NCBI GenBank assembly: GCA_005884335.1
Contig: VBCJ01000204.1
Location: 1 to 15,309 of the forward strand
Direction of reading: 5' to 3'
Length of the DNA stretch: 15,309 bases
DNA from: Betaproteobacteria bacterium
GTDB taxonomy: Bacteria > Pseudomonadota > Gammaproteobacteria > Burkholderiales > SG8-39
A model generated the notes under the pieces. It worked only from the letters and a program-made list of their open reading frames with translations. It had not been told where the DNA came from and did no database searches. Of this stretch, positions 9,054 to 15,309 are shown in pieces. The position numbers and the translations under genes are program-made. The stretch's first letter is position 1. Every line of letters starts with the position of its first letter.

Positions 9054-10858
9054 ATCGCCGCCGGCTGCTCGGCATCGGCTGCGCGCTCGTCGCGCTCGCG
9101 CTTGTGCCTGCGGCGTCTCCGGCGCGCGCGCAATTGCTTGTGCCCGCGCCGCCTCCGGGGCTCGTGCCCGCGCCGACTGTGGGCATCGAGGAAAAGATCG
9201 ACCCTGCGTTGCGCGCCTTGATGGCGTCCGATCCGCAGAAGCTTCTGCCGGTCATTGTGGAGATGGAGCCCCCTCTGCCTCCGTTCCTTGGCGCGGCGAA
9301 TGTCAATCGCGCGTTGGAGGCCCTCGATCTCCTGCGTCTCTACGGCATTCCGGTCGCTGCGCTGTCCCTCATCGACGCAGCCGCGGGGTTCGCGAACGCC
9401 GCCGGCATCGACGCGCTGAGCCTCGTGCCTACTGTGGCGTTCGTCCATCAAGACGCGACGGTGGGGCCACAGCCCAGCGCCGCGCCGCCGGCGCCCCCCG
9501 CCGCTCCGGACCAGGTCTCGGGGGTCTACCCGAGGGTGGTGAGAGCCGATAAGGTCTGGCAGCAAGGGATAACCGGGGGAGGCGTGACGGTCGCCATCCT
9601 CGATTCGGGCGTCGCGGCGGACGCGGATCTCGTCCAGCCCGACAACCGCCTACTCGCCTCGGTCAACTTCGCCGACGAGCGCCTCACCAGCGACCCGGGC
9701 GGGCATGGGACGCATATCGCGGGGATCGTCGCCGGGAATGGCACGCGCTCCGGCGGCGAGTTCACGGGCATCGCTCCGCAAGCCAACATCGTCGACGTCC
9801 GGGTGCTCGGCAACACCGGGAGCGGTCGGATCTCCTCGGTGGTACGGGGGATCGAGTGGGTCCTCGCGCATCGCGCCGCCCACAACATCCGCGTCATCAA
9901 TCTCTCCTTTGGCGCGCCGGCCAACCTTTCCTACCGCGCCGACCCGATGTCGGCGGCGGTGGAAATCGCGTGGCGCCGCGGTCTGGTCGTCGTCGCCGCG
10001 TCGGGGAACGGCGGCCCGGCGCGCGACACCGTCCTGACGCCGGGCATCGACCCGTACGCGATCACCGTCGGCGCGACGGACGATCGCGGAACCCTCGGCC
10101 GAGGCGATGACCTGCTCGCCTGGTTCTCCGCCTGGGGCAGCCCCGACTCGAACGCCAAGCCCGATCTGGTCGCACCCGGGCGGCGCATCGTTTCCCTGCG
10201 CGTGCCGGGAAGCGCCCTGGATACGCTGTTCCCCGAGCGCGTCGTCGTGGCGCAGAACGGAGCGACGTACTTCCGCCTGACCGGAACGTCGATGGCGACC
10301 GCCGTCGTGTCGGGCGCCGCGGCGCTCCTCTTGGCGGGGCGGCCGAACCTCACCCCCGATCAGGTCAAGGCGCTCCTCGTCGGCACGACGCAGCCGTACG
10401 GGGAGGATAGCGGCCAGGTTCTCCCCGACCCGATAGCGGACGGCAGCGGGCTGCTCAATGCGTACGCCGCCACCATCGCCGTGCCTTGCGATGCAGCGCC
10501 CAACCCTGTGCTCCTGGGTGGGTTCCTGGTCGGCACGCTCTTTAGCCCGACTCCCGTAGCCTGTGCCAATCGCGGACTGCGGCCCGCGGACGGTTTCGCC
10601 CGCGCGCTCTACCCGGTCCTTTTTGGTTCGCCGCTGCAGTGGAAGGATCCGCTGGCCGGCGGCATTTTCTGGGCGCTGCTCACCTGGGACACCCTGCTCT
10701 GGAACAGCGCCGCCTGGGATAACTTCGCCTGGGACAGCGTCGTCTGGGACAGCATCGCCTGGGACAGCATCGCCTGGGACAGCGTCGCCTGGGACAGCAT
10801 CGCGTGGGACAGCGTCGCCTGGGACAGCATCGCCTGGGACACGTTCACGCTCGACTGA
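9050..10858 (+). CDS. Secreted S8-family serine peptidase (subtilase) with C-terminal WDS pentapeptide repeats
   Basis: This 602-residue subtilisin-like protease is exported. Residues 1-27 form a Sec signal peptide (cleavage near ARA-Q). Residues ~45-140 resemble an inhibitor-I9-type propeptide, including PVIVEMEPP and VAFVHQD. The catalytic domain (~165-495) has the full triad: Asp185 in AILDSG, His219 in GGHGTHIAG, Ser414 in GTSMATAVVSGA, with oxyanion Asn320 in AASGNGG. Residues ~500-540 form a linker. Residues 545-599 are eleven five-residue repeats of the form AWDS(I/V), and the protein ends TLD. Such Trp repeats are not needed for catalysis; surface attachment or a repeat fold is possible. 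GGAGG at 9038-9042 and the ATGA overlap with the kinase gene fix the start and indicate coupled translation. Confidence 0.93.
   Translation: MNRRRLLGIGCALVALALVPAASPARAQLLVPAPPPGLVPAPTVGIEEKIDPALRALMASDPQKLLPVIVEMEPPLPPFLGAANVNRALEALDLLRLYGIPVAALSLIDAAAGFANAAGIDALSLVPTVAFVHQDATVGPQPSAAPPAPPAAPDQVSGVYPRVVRADKVWQQGITGGGVTVAILDSGVAADADLVQPDNRLLASVNFADERLTSDPGGHGTHIAGIVAGNGTRSGGEFTGIAPQANIVDVRVLGNTGSGRISSVVRGIEWVLAHRAAHNIRVINLSFGAPANLSYRADPMSAAVEIAWRRGLVVVAASGNGGPARDTVLTPGIDPYAITVGATDDRGTLGRGDDLLAWFSAWGSPDSNAKPDLVAPGRRIVSLRVPGSALDTLFPERVVVAQNGATYFRLTGTSMATAVVSGAAALLLAGRPNLTPDQVKALLVGTTQPYGEDSGQVLPDPIADGSGLLNAYAATIAVPCDAAPNPVLLGGFLVGTLFSPTPVACANRGLRPADGFARALYPVLFGSPLQWKDPLAGGIFWALLTWDTLLWNSAAWDNFAWDSVVWDSIAWDSIAWDSVAWDSIAWDSVAWDSIAWDTFTLD
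10682..10846 (+). repeat. Eleven tandem 15-bp units encoding the WDS pentapeptide tail
   Basis: Eleven contiguous 15-base units, all in frame inside the subtilase gene, begin at 10682, 10697, 10712 and so on to 10832. The consensus is GCCTGGGACAGC(A/G)TC, translated AWDS(I/V). The first three units (TWDTL, LWNSA, AWDNF) and the last (AWDTF) are degenerate. The middle seven are near identical and mostly alternate Ile and Val at position five. This pattern suggests expansion by unequal exchange or slippage from the centre, with older units at the edges. Confidence 0.95.
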
Positions 10859-10940
10859 GCCAACAAGTCTCGGGGTACCCGCCTCGATCCTCGCGCTGAC
10901 CCTGACGAAGCGGGGCGCCAGACCTTGCTCGTTTCGCGAT

Positions 10941-10960
10941 CCGGCTGCGACGCCGGTTTT
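10941..10960 (+). terminator. Possible weak terminator after the subtilase gene
   Basis: A 5-bp GC stem CCGGC / GCCGG with a 6-base loop is followed directly by TTTT. It lies 82 bases after the subtilase stop. The stem and T-run are both short, so termination would be partial at best. Confidence 0.35.
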
Positions 10961-11027
10961 CAGCTTCCTGTGGATTGTCCGGGGCGCTTTGCATAGAATC
11001 CGCATTTCGCCGTCCTTTCCCGCGGAC

Positions 11028-11396
11028 ATGACGCGCGTTCTCTTCATCGACGACAACGACGACTTCAGGAAGCTTGCGCTGCGGTGGTTTCGAAGCCACG
11101 GCATCGAAGCCGAAGGCGCCGCCAACGGCGTTCAGGGGCTGGCGCTGCAGCGCGCCCGGCCGGCCGACGTGATCGTCACCGACATCTTCATGCCGGAAAA
11201 GGAAGGCATCGAGACGATCCACGAACTGCGCAGGGAGTTTCCCGAGGTGAAGATCATCGCCGTGACCGGCCTCGAGCCGCTGAGGCATTACGACGTGTTC
11301 GAGGTCGCTCGCCAGGTCGGCGCCATGAAAACGCTCAAGAAGCCGTTTAAGTTCGAAGACTTGATCGCGGCGGTGCGCGAGCTGACCGGGGGCTGA
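11028..11396 (+). CDS. Single-domain response regulator (CheY-like receiver)
   Basis: This 122-residue protein is a lone receiver domain with no output domain. The acidic pair Asp8-Asp9 (FIDDNDDFR), the phosphorylation site Asp52 in VIVTDIFMP, Thr80 in IIAVTGLE and Lys105-Pro106 are all in place, so phosphorylation should be intact. It would act by protein-protein contact or as a phosphorelay intermediate. It lies 169 bases after the subtilase and could accept phosphate from the GAF-PAS kinase two genes upstream, but the gap and a possible own promoter (TAGAAT at 10994-10999 without a good -35) mean this pairing is inferred only. The ATG at 11028 gives the usual receiver N-terminus; there is no strong Shine-Dalgarno. 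Confidence 0.9.
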   Translation: MTRVLFIDDNDDFRKLALRWFRSHGIEAEGAANGVQGLALQRARPADVIVTDIFMPEKEGIETIHELRREFPEVKIIAVTGLEPLRHYDVFEVARQVGAMKTLKKPFKFEDLIAAVRELTGG

Positions 11397-11423
11397 CGGC
11401 GCCGAACGCGACGGCCTTCCATC

Positions 11424-11442
11424 CCGGGTGTACGATACCCGG
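11424..11442 (+). other. Short hairpin between the response regulator and the ABM-like gene
   Basis: A perfect 6-bp stem CCGGGT / ACCCGG with a 7-base loop lies between the two genes. No T-run follows, so it is not a standard intrinsic terminator. It may be a weak attenuating structure or chance in GC-rich DNA. Confidence 0.3.
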
Positions 11443-11473
11443 CTGCTGCTGGACTGATCAGGGAGAAGAAAAC

Positions 11474-12187
11474 ATGACGTTCCATCAGGCCGCGCTCGTC
11501 CCGGCCCTGCTGTGCCTCTTCGCCGTGAACTCCATCGCCCAAACGCCCCCCACCGCAGCACCGCCCGCCGTTCCCGCCGACTTGAGCCCGCTCTACGTCG
11601 TCACCTACGTGGAGGCGAGGCCGACCGCCCGGGACGAGGCCGCGGCGCTCTTGAAGTCCTATCGCGACGCGAGCCGCACGGCGGCCGGAAACATGCGCTC
11701 GGTGGTCGTGCGGAGCGTCGGCCGGCCGGGACAGTTCGTGGTCGCCGCCGCTTGGAAAGACAAGGCCGCCTGGGACGCCCATATGGCGGCCGCGGGCACG
11801 AAAGAGTTTCGCGAAAAGCTCAACGCGCTGCGCAACGCGCCGGCCGACGACCGCTTCCACAACGCCCTCTCCGTCGGTCCGATGGAAATTGCCTCCGGCT
11901 CGGTCTACGGCGTGACCCACGTCGACGTGATCCCGCCGCAGAAAGACAACGCCATCGTCGCGCTCAAGGTCCTGGGGGAGGCAAACCGCGCCGCGGCCGG
12001 CAACGTGCGCTTCGAGATCGTGCAGCAGACCAACCGTCCGAACCACTTCACTGTGTTCGAGATCTGGCGCTCGCGCGAGGCCTTCGACGCGAACGGCATG
12101 TCCGCGCACCAGCGCGAGTTCCGCGACAAGCTCGCCGGGATGGCCGGCGCGCTCTACGACGAACGTTTGTACGAAATTCTCAACTAA
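11474..12187 (+). CDS. Secreted protein with two tandem ABM-like (dimeric alpha-beta barrel) domains
   Basis: This 237-residue protein starts with a Sec signal peptide (1-23, cleavage near SIA-Q) and a Pro/Ala-rich linker. Two homologous domains follow. The first (~40-125) begins YVVTYVEARPTARDEAAALL and includes RTAAGNMRSVVV and FVVAAAWKDKAAWDAHMAA. The second (~145-230) begins YGVTHVDVIPPQKDNAIVAL and includes RAAAGNVRFEIV and FTVFEIWRSREAFDANGMS. This is the antibiotic-biosynthesis-monooxygenase (ABM) fold, normally a single domain that dimerises; here a duplication provides both halves in one chain. The reaction is unknown and many ABM proteins have no proven enzyme activity. GGGAGAAG at 11461-11468 supports the ATG. 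It is followed after 10 bases by the cyclase-family gene, also secreted, so the pair is probably an operon. Confidence 0.8.
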   Translation: MTFHQAALVPALLCLFAVNSIAQTPPTAAPPAVPADLSPLYVVTYVEARPTARDEAAALLKSYRDASRTAAGNMRSVVVRSVGRPGQFVVAAAWKDKAAWDAHMAAAGTKEFREKLNALRNAPADDRFHNALSVGPMEIASGSVYGVTHVDVIPPQKDNAIVALKVLGEANRAAAGNVRFEIVQQTNRPNHFTVFEIWRSREAFDANGMSAHQREFRDKLAGMAGALYDERLYEILN

Positions 12188-12197
12188 GGGGACTCAC

Positions 12198-13142
12198 ATG
12201 AAACGGACCGCCATCGCAATCGCCTTCCTTGCCGCTCCCGCGCTCGCATTCGCGCAATGGAACGTACCCGCCGAAAGCCAGCGCTGCCCTTCGAAATGGG
12301 GCGCGGGCGACGAGCGCGGCTCGGGGAACCATATGAAGAATCCCGAGACCGTATTGCGCGGCGCGCGTCTCATCAAGACCGGCGAGGTGATCGAGCTCAG
12401 CCACGTCCTCGGGCCCGGCATGGCCTTCTTCGGCACGCGCATTTTCAACATGCATACCAAGCGCACCTTCATGAATACCGGAAGGAACACGCGCGGCAGC
12501 AACGAGGAAGTCGTGACCAGTGAAATCGGCCAGGTCGGCACGCAGTTCGACGGCTTCGCGCATCAGTCCCACGGCGATTCGCACTACAACTGCTTCAAGA
12601 CTAGTGAGATCGCAACGCGCTCAGGCTTCACCAAGCTCGGGGTGCAGAACGCGCCGACGTTTTTCGCGCGCGGCGTGATGCTCGACATCGCGGCGCTCAA
12701 AGGCGTGGAGATGCTCGGCGACACCTACGAGATCACGGTGGCCGATCTGCAGCAGGCGCTCGAGCGCCAGAAGCTGAAGCTTCTTCCGGGCGACGCGGTC
12801 ATCATCCATACCGGCTGGGGCAAGCTGTACGGAAAGGACAACGCGCGCTTCGTGAAATCGACGCCGGGCGTGGGCGTGGCGGCGGCCGAATGGCTCGCGA
12901 AGCAGGATCCGCTGCTCGTCGGCTCGGACAACTGGCCGGTGGAAGTCGCGCCCAACCCCGACAAGGACCTGAGCCTGCCGGTGCACCAGATCTTCCTGGT
13001 GGTGAACGGCATCCACATCCTGGAGAACCTGAAGCTCGACGAGCTGTCGGCCAAGCGCGTCTACGAGTTCGCGTTCACGATGCAGCCGCTCAAGATCTAC
13101 GGCGCTTCGGGCTCGACGGTGGCCCCGGCCGCTATACGCTGA
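12198..13142 (+). CDS. Secreted cyclase-family protein (kynurenine-formamidase-like metal hydrolase fold)
   Basis: This 314-residue protein belongs to the Cyclase family (PF04199), which includes kynurenine formamidase and other metal-dependent hydrolases. Residues 1-19 are a signal peptide (cleavage near AFA-Q), so it acts in the periplasm. The family's metal motif HxGTHxDxPxH appears here as Q112-V-G-T-Q116-F-D118-G-F-A-H122: the Asp and last His remain while the first two His are Gln. Other blocks are VIELSHVLGPGMAFF (~73), LLPGDAVIIHTGW (~195), TPGVGVAAAEWLA (~223) and VGSDNWPVEV (~240). Substrate is unknown, and the altered ligands mean kynurenine formamidase activity should not be assumed. 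GGGG at 12188-12191 serves as ribosome binding site. It converges with the EAL gene 45 bases downstream. Confidence 0.87.
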   Translation: MKRTAIAIAFLAAPALAFAQWNVPAESQRCPSKWGAGDERGSGNHMKNPETVLRGARLIKTGEVIELSHVLGPGMAFFGTRIFNMHTKRTFMNTGRNTRGSNEEVVTSEIGQVGTQFDGFAHQSHGDSHYNCFKTSEIATRSGFTKLGVQNAPTFFARGVMLDIAALKGVEMLGDTYEITVADLQQALERQKLKLLPGDAVIIHTGWGKLYGKDNARFVKSTPGVGVAAAEWLAKQDPLLVGSDNWPVEVAPNPDKDLSLPVHQIFLVVNGIHILENLKLDELSAKRVYEFAFTMQPLKIYGASGSTVAPAAIR

Positions 13143-13187
13143 AAGCGCGCTGAAAACGCGGGAATCAGGTTCCCACCCTGCGCGGCG

Positions 13188-13976
13188 CTAGGCCAGCTGT
13201 TGCGGCCCGCCGATGATGAGTCCTTGCGCGAAATCCACCTCGATCAGGCGCAGCTGATCGAGCACTTCATGGCTCTCGACGAATTCCGCGATGGTCTTGA
13301 TTCCCATGGCGTGGCACTTCTGATTGATAACCTCGACTTTCTCGCAAGCCGCGAGACCGCGGTCGACGTTCTTCACGACGCCGTAGGTGAGCTTCACGAA
13401 ATCGGGCTTGAGCACTTTGAGGAAGCTGAACGAGCCCTCGCTGCCGTCGAAGCCGGCGAAGGTGAAACGGCAGCCAAGAGGCCGGAGCTGCGCCTGGATG
13501 TTCTTCAAGGGCTCGGCGTGCAGCAGAGCCGTGTCCCAGCCGAGCTCGAAAGTGAAGGCCCCTTCGGGCAGGTTCGCGTTCTGGATGTTCTTGGCGACGA
13601 AGTCCGCGAATTTCGGTTCGCGCAGCGTGTCCTCCGAAAGGTTGACGCCGTTTGCGGGCACGGGCCAGCCGGGCGTCGTCCGGGCGCGGGATTCCTGTAC
13701 CCAGGTCGCAAGGCGGCTCACCACCCAGCGGTCGACGTACGGCAGCAGCCGGTACTCCTGCAGCATGGGAAAGAACGTTCCGGGCGGAAGCAGCTTTTCC
13801 TCTTCTTCCCGAAAGCGGACGAGGATCTCCTGGAACGGCGGCTCGCCCTGGCTTGAGGCGGCGAGCTGCAGGATTTTCTGGGCATAGAGCACGAACCCGC
13901 CCGTCTTCAACGCCGAAATAAGCTTGTCGGCGATGTTCTTCTGTATGGTGCTTTCGTCGTCCATCTGCAGTGTCAT
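13188..13976 (-). CDS. Degenerate EAL-domain protein, probably a c-di-GMP sensor or scaffold rather than a phosphodiesterase
   Basis: The 262-residue protein is a stand-alone EAL domain without GGDEF, PAS or receiver partner. Recognisable motifs are LYAQKI at 30-35 (family YYQPI), EILVR at 50-54 (EAL signature, Glu50 and Arg54 kept), NLS at 112-114 and FEL at 143-145 (Glu144 kept). Later come FLK at 184-186, Lys194, AEFVES near 220 and FAQGLIIGGP near the end. The catalytic DDFGTG block is replaced by A173-G-F-D-G-S, so both metal-binding aspartates are gone, and the second Glu of FEITE is Trp147. Hydrolysis of c-di-GMP is therefore unlikely; binding or a protein-interaction role is more plausible. 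A second Met at residue 5 is an equally possible start, and neither has a strong Shine-Dalgarno. Confidence 0.85.
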   Translation of the reverse strand: MTLQMDDESTIQKNIADKLISALKTGGFVLYAQKILQLAASSQGEPPFQEILVRFREEEEKLLPPGTFFPMLQEYRLLPYVDRWVVSRLATWVQESRARTTPGWPVPANGVNLSEDTLREPKFADFVAKNIQNANLPEGAFTFELGWDTALLHAEPLKNIQAQLRPLGCRFTFAGFDGSEGSFSFLKVLKPDFVKLTYGVVKNVDRGLAACEKVEVINQKCHAMGIKTIAEFVESHEVLDQLRLIEVDFAQGLIIGGPQQLA

Positions 13977-13989
13977 GTTGCGCCGTCGA

Positions 13990-14017
13990 GTCCCGATTCG
14001 GGGGTTTCCCGAGGGAC
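13990..14017 (-). other. Hairpin in the leader of the EAL gene
   Basis: Two stacked 5-bp stems, GTCCC / GGGAC and TCGGG / CCCGA, are joined with a 3-base bulge and a 5-base loop. The structure lies 14 bases ahead of the EAL start on the minus strand and just after the broken monooxygenase gene. No T-run follows on the minus strand, so it may be an RNA leader structure or a Rho-assisted 3' end rather than an intrinsic terminator. Confidence 0.4.
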
Positions 14018-14052
14018 GGAAGGACGCAAGAATTGTTCCTGAACGGGATCGC

Positions 14053-15103
14053 TCAGATCCGCGCCGCCTCGCGCGGTGCCTCCTTCGCCGGGACGCCGAT
14101 CGCCTTGTTGATCCGCGGCATCACTTCGTTCGCCATGAGCTCCATCGAGCGGCGCGCGAGCGCCGGGTCCGCCCAGTCCATTCCGGCATACACGATTTCG
14201 CCGAAGTCCCCCGACCGCTCGCGCAGCGCGAGCAACTGGTCCACGACCCTGTTGACCGTCCCGCAGAGAACGAGCTCGGCCAGCAGCCGCTCGATCGTCA
14301 CCGCGCCGTCGTCCTCGTTCTCGCGCAGCTTGAAGATGACGTGACGCTTGGCGCGCATCATCTTTTCGCGCAGCTGCATCCAGTAGAAACGGTAGGGGCT
14401 AGCAGGATCCTCGCGCGCGTAGCGCTCGGCGACCCGGTCGTCGTCGGAAACGAAGATCGTCCGCGCAATGCGCCACTCCGCGGGATCGGGAATCTTCCCG
14501 GCGCGGCGCTTGCCCTCGGCGTAGTTCTCCCAGTGGCTGGGCAGCCAATGGGGGAGAAGAAAATTCGCCGAGAGCGGATGAAAGTCGCGCTCGCCCATGG
14601 CGATCACGCCTTTTGAATGGGGCGCCACCACCGTGCCGACGATCTCGGGACGCGGGTTCTGCCAGGGCTTGTACATGATCCCCCGGCCGAGTCCGGGCAC
14701 GAAGGTCTTCTCGGTCGTCACCTTGTAGCGGTTCCCGGGCAGGTCGATTCCATAGGGCGCATCGCGCTCCCAGATCGCGAGGATCACGTCGATCGCCTCG
14801 GCGAACATCCGGTTGCGGTCCTCGGCGAGGATGCCGAGGATGCGATTGCGAGAGGTTGGAGGTCCCGGTCGCGAGCTTGATCGTTTTGGTCTCGCCGATC
14901 AGCGTGGCGAGGAAGATCAGGCTGCTGGTGACGTTCTCGCAGTGATCGGTGAGGTGCTCGCCGACGAAGGCGTCGTGGAATCCAAGCCTGTCCGCGAGGA
15001 CGATCGCCTCGCGGTCCTCCTGCAGCGTTTGCGCCGGATCGCGGTGGGGCGGATGCAGCGGCATCGTGAAGTAGCCCAATCGCATGGGCGGAATGTGCCG
15101 CAT
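14053..15103 (-). pseudogene. LLM-class (luciferase-like) flavin-dependent monooxygenase, broken by internal deletion and frameshift
   Basis: Two minus-strand reading frames together make one luciferase-like flavin monooxygenase. The N-terminal part (15103 or 15085 down to ~14840) runs MRLGYFTMPLHPPHRD, DRLGFHDAFVGEHL, TIKLATGTSNLSQSH. The C-terminal part (~14850 down to 14053) starts ILGILAEDRNRMFAEA and continues through IDVILAIWERDAPYG to the end. Relatives have about 30-35 residues between these parts, including the strand with a GRFIFGISPG-like motif that shapes the flavin pocket. Those residues are missing and the frame shifts, so no functional enzyme is expected. The C-terminal frame could still be translated from the ATG at 14808 but would lack the barrel's first half. 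A sequencing or assembly fault is possible. Substrate is unknown; some relatives are annotated as limonene or alkane-type monooxygenases. Confidence 0.82.
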
Positions 15104-15309
15104 CGAGGCGCGGCAGTCAAACGCGATCGCCTCTCCTTCCGCCCGGTACGTTAGAATCGCACCAGCCTTTCACCGGAGCGGTTTCGGGAGCCCATGCCCC
15201 CCTTCAGACACAGGGATACGCGAGATTCGGGCTACCCCGTGCAGCCGGCGGCGGCGCTTCCTGCGCGGGCAGGACGGGGATTCTCCCGGGACCCAGGCCG
15301 GAACGAGCC
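15104..15309. other. Window end without an assignable gene
   Basis: These 206 bases lie upstream of the monooxygenase pseudogene. A frame opened by ATG at 15194 on the plus strand stays open to the window edge for about 38 codons (MPPFRHRDTRDSGYPV at its start). It has no clear Shine-Dalgarno and resembles no family I know, so I do not call it a gene. Confidence 0.3.

Noticed and set aside
10682..10846. CRISPR-like array
   Set aside because: The 15-bp units are contiguous with no spacers and stay in frame inside a gene.
10609..10866. Minus-strand repetitive frame with LSQAM/T repeats
   Set aside because: It is the reverse reading of the WDS repeat DNA and has no start signal or context; the repeat belongs to the plus-strand subtilase.
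13160..13174. Hairpin GGGAA/TTCCC between the convergent cyclase and EAL genes
   Set aside because: Only five pairs and no T-run on either strand, so it is too weak to call a terminator.

Overview
The window is GC-rich, with densely packed genes, Sec signal peptides ending in A-Q, and Shine-Dalgarno starts. This fits a Proteobacterium, most likely a soil or water Betaproteobacterium (Burkholderiales-like). That placement is inferred from the look of the proteins, not from a marker gene. I see no rRNA, tRNA, CRISPR array or insertion sequence.

Layout: (1) 1-2068 holds the end of an EamA-type drug/metabolite exporter, convergent with an orphan branched-chain-amino-acid-type periplasmic binding protein. 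(2) 2179-7253 is a carbon monoxide dehydrogenase locus. It begins with an XdhC/CoxI-type maturation protein carrying a C-terminal YHS metal-binding domain, followed by coxM, coxS and coxL in the classical order. CoxL carries the form I active-site loop AYRCSFR, so true CO oxidation is the best prediction. A strong intrinsic terminator closes the operon directly after coxL. No coxDEFG genes follow, and the last ~29 residues of CoxL do not look like the family. (3) 7383-11396 is a signalling and secretion block: a GAF-PAS histidine kinase, overlapping by ATGA with a secreted subtilase that ends in eleven period-5 Trp-Asp repeats, then a single-domain response regulator. (4) 11474-13142 is a two-gene unit of secreted proteins: a tandem ABM-like (dimeric alpha-beta barrel) protein and a cyclase/kynurenine-formamidase-family protein. 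(5) 13188-15103, on the minus strand, holds a degenerate EAL-domain protein and a luciferase-like flavin monooxygenase gene broken by an internal deletion with frameshift. The last ~200 bases hold nothing I can assign.

How the genes work together: coxMSL would make the (MSL)2 molybdenum-copper-flavin enzyme that oxidises CO to CO2 and feeds electrons to respiration, with the XdhC-YHS protein as a likely cofactor-handling partner. The kinase-subtilase pair is translationally coupled, so regulated processing at the cell envelope is plausible but unproven. The most interesting items are the WDS-repeat subtilase coupled to a kinase, the XdhC-YHS fusion beside a form I CODH lacking nearby coxDEF, the replaced CoxL tail at the boundary with the kinase block, and the EAL protein that has lost its catalytic Asp pair.
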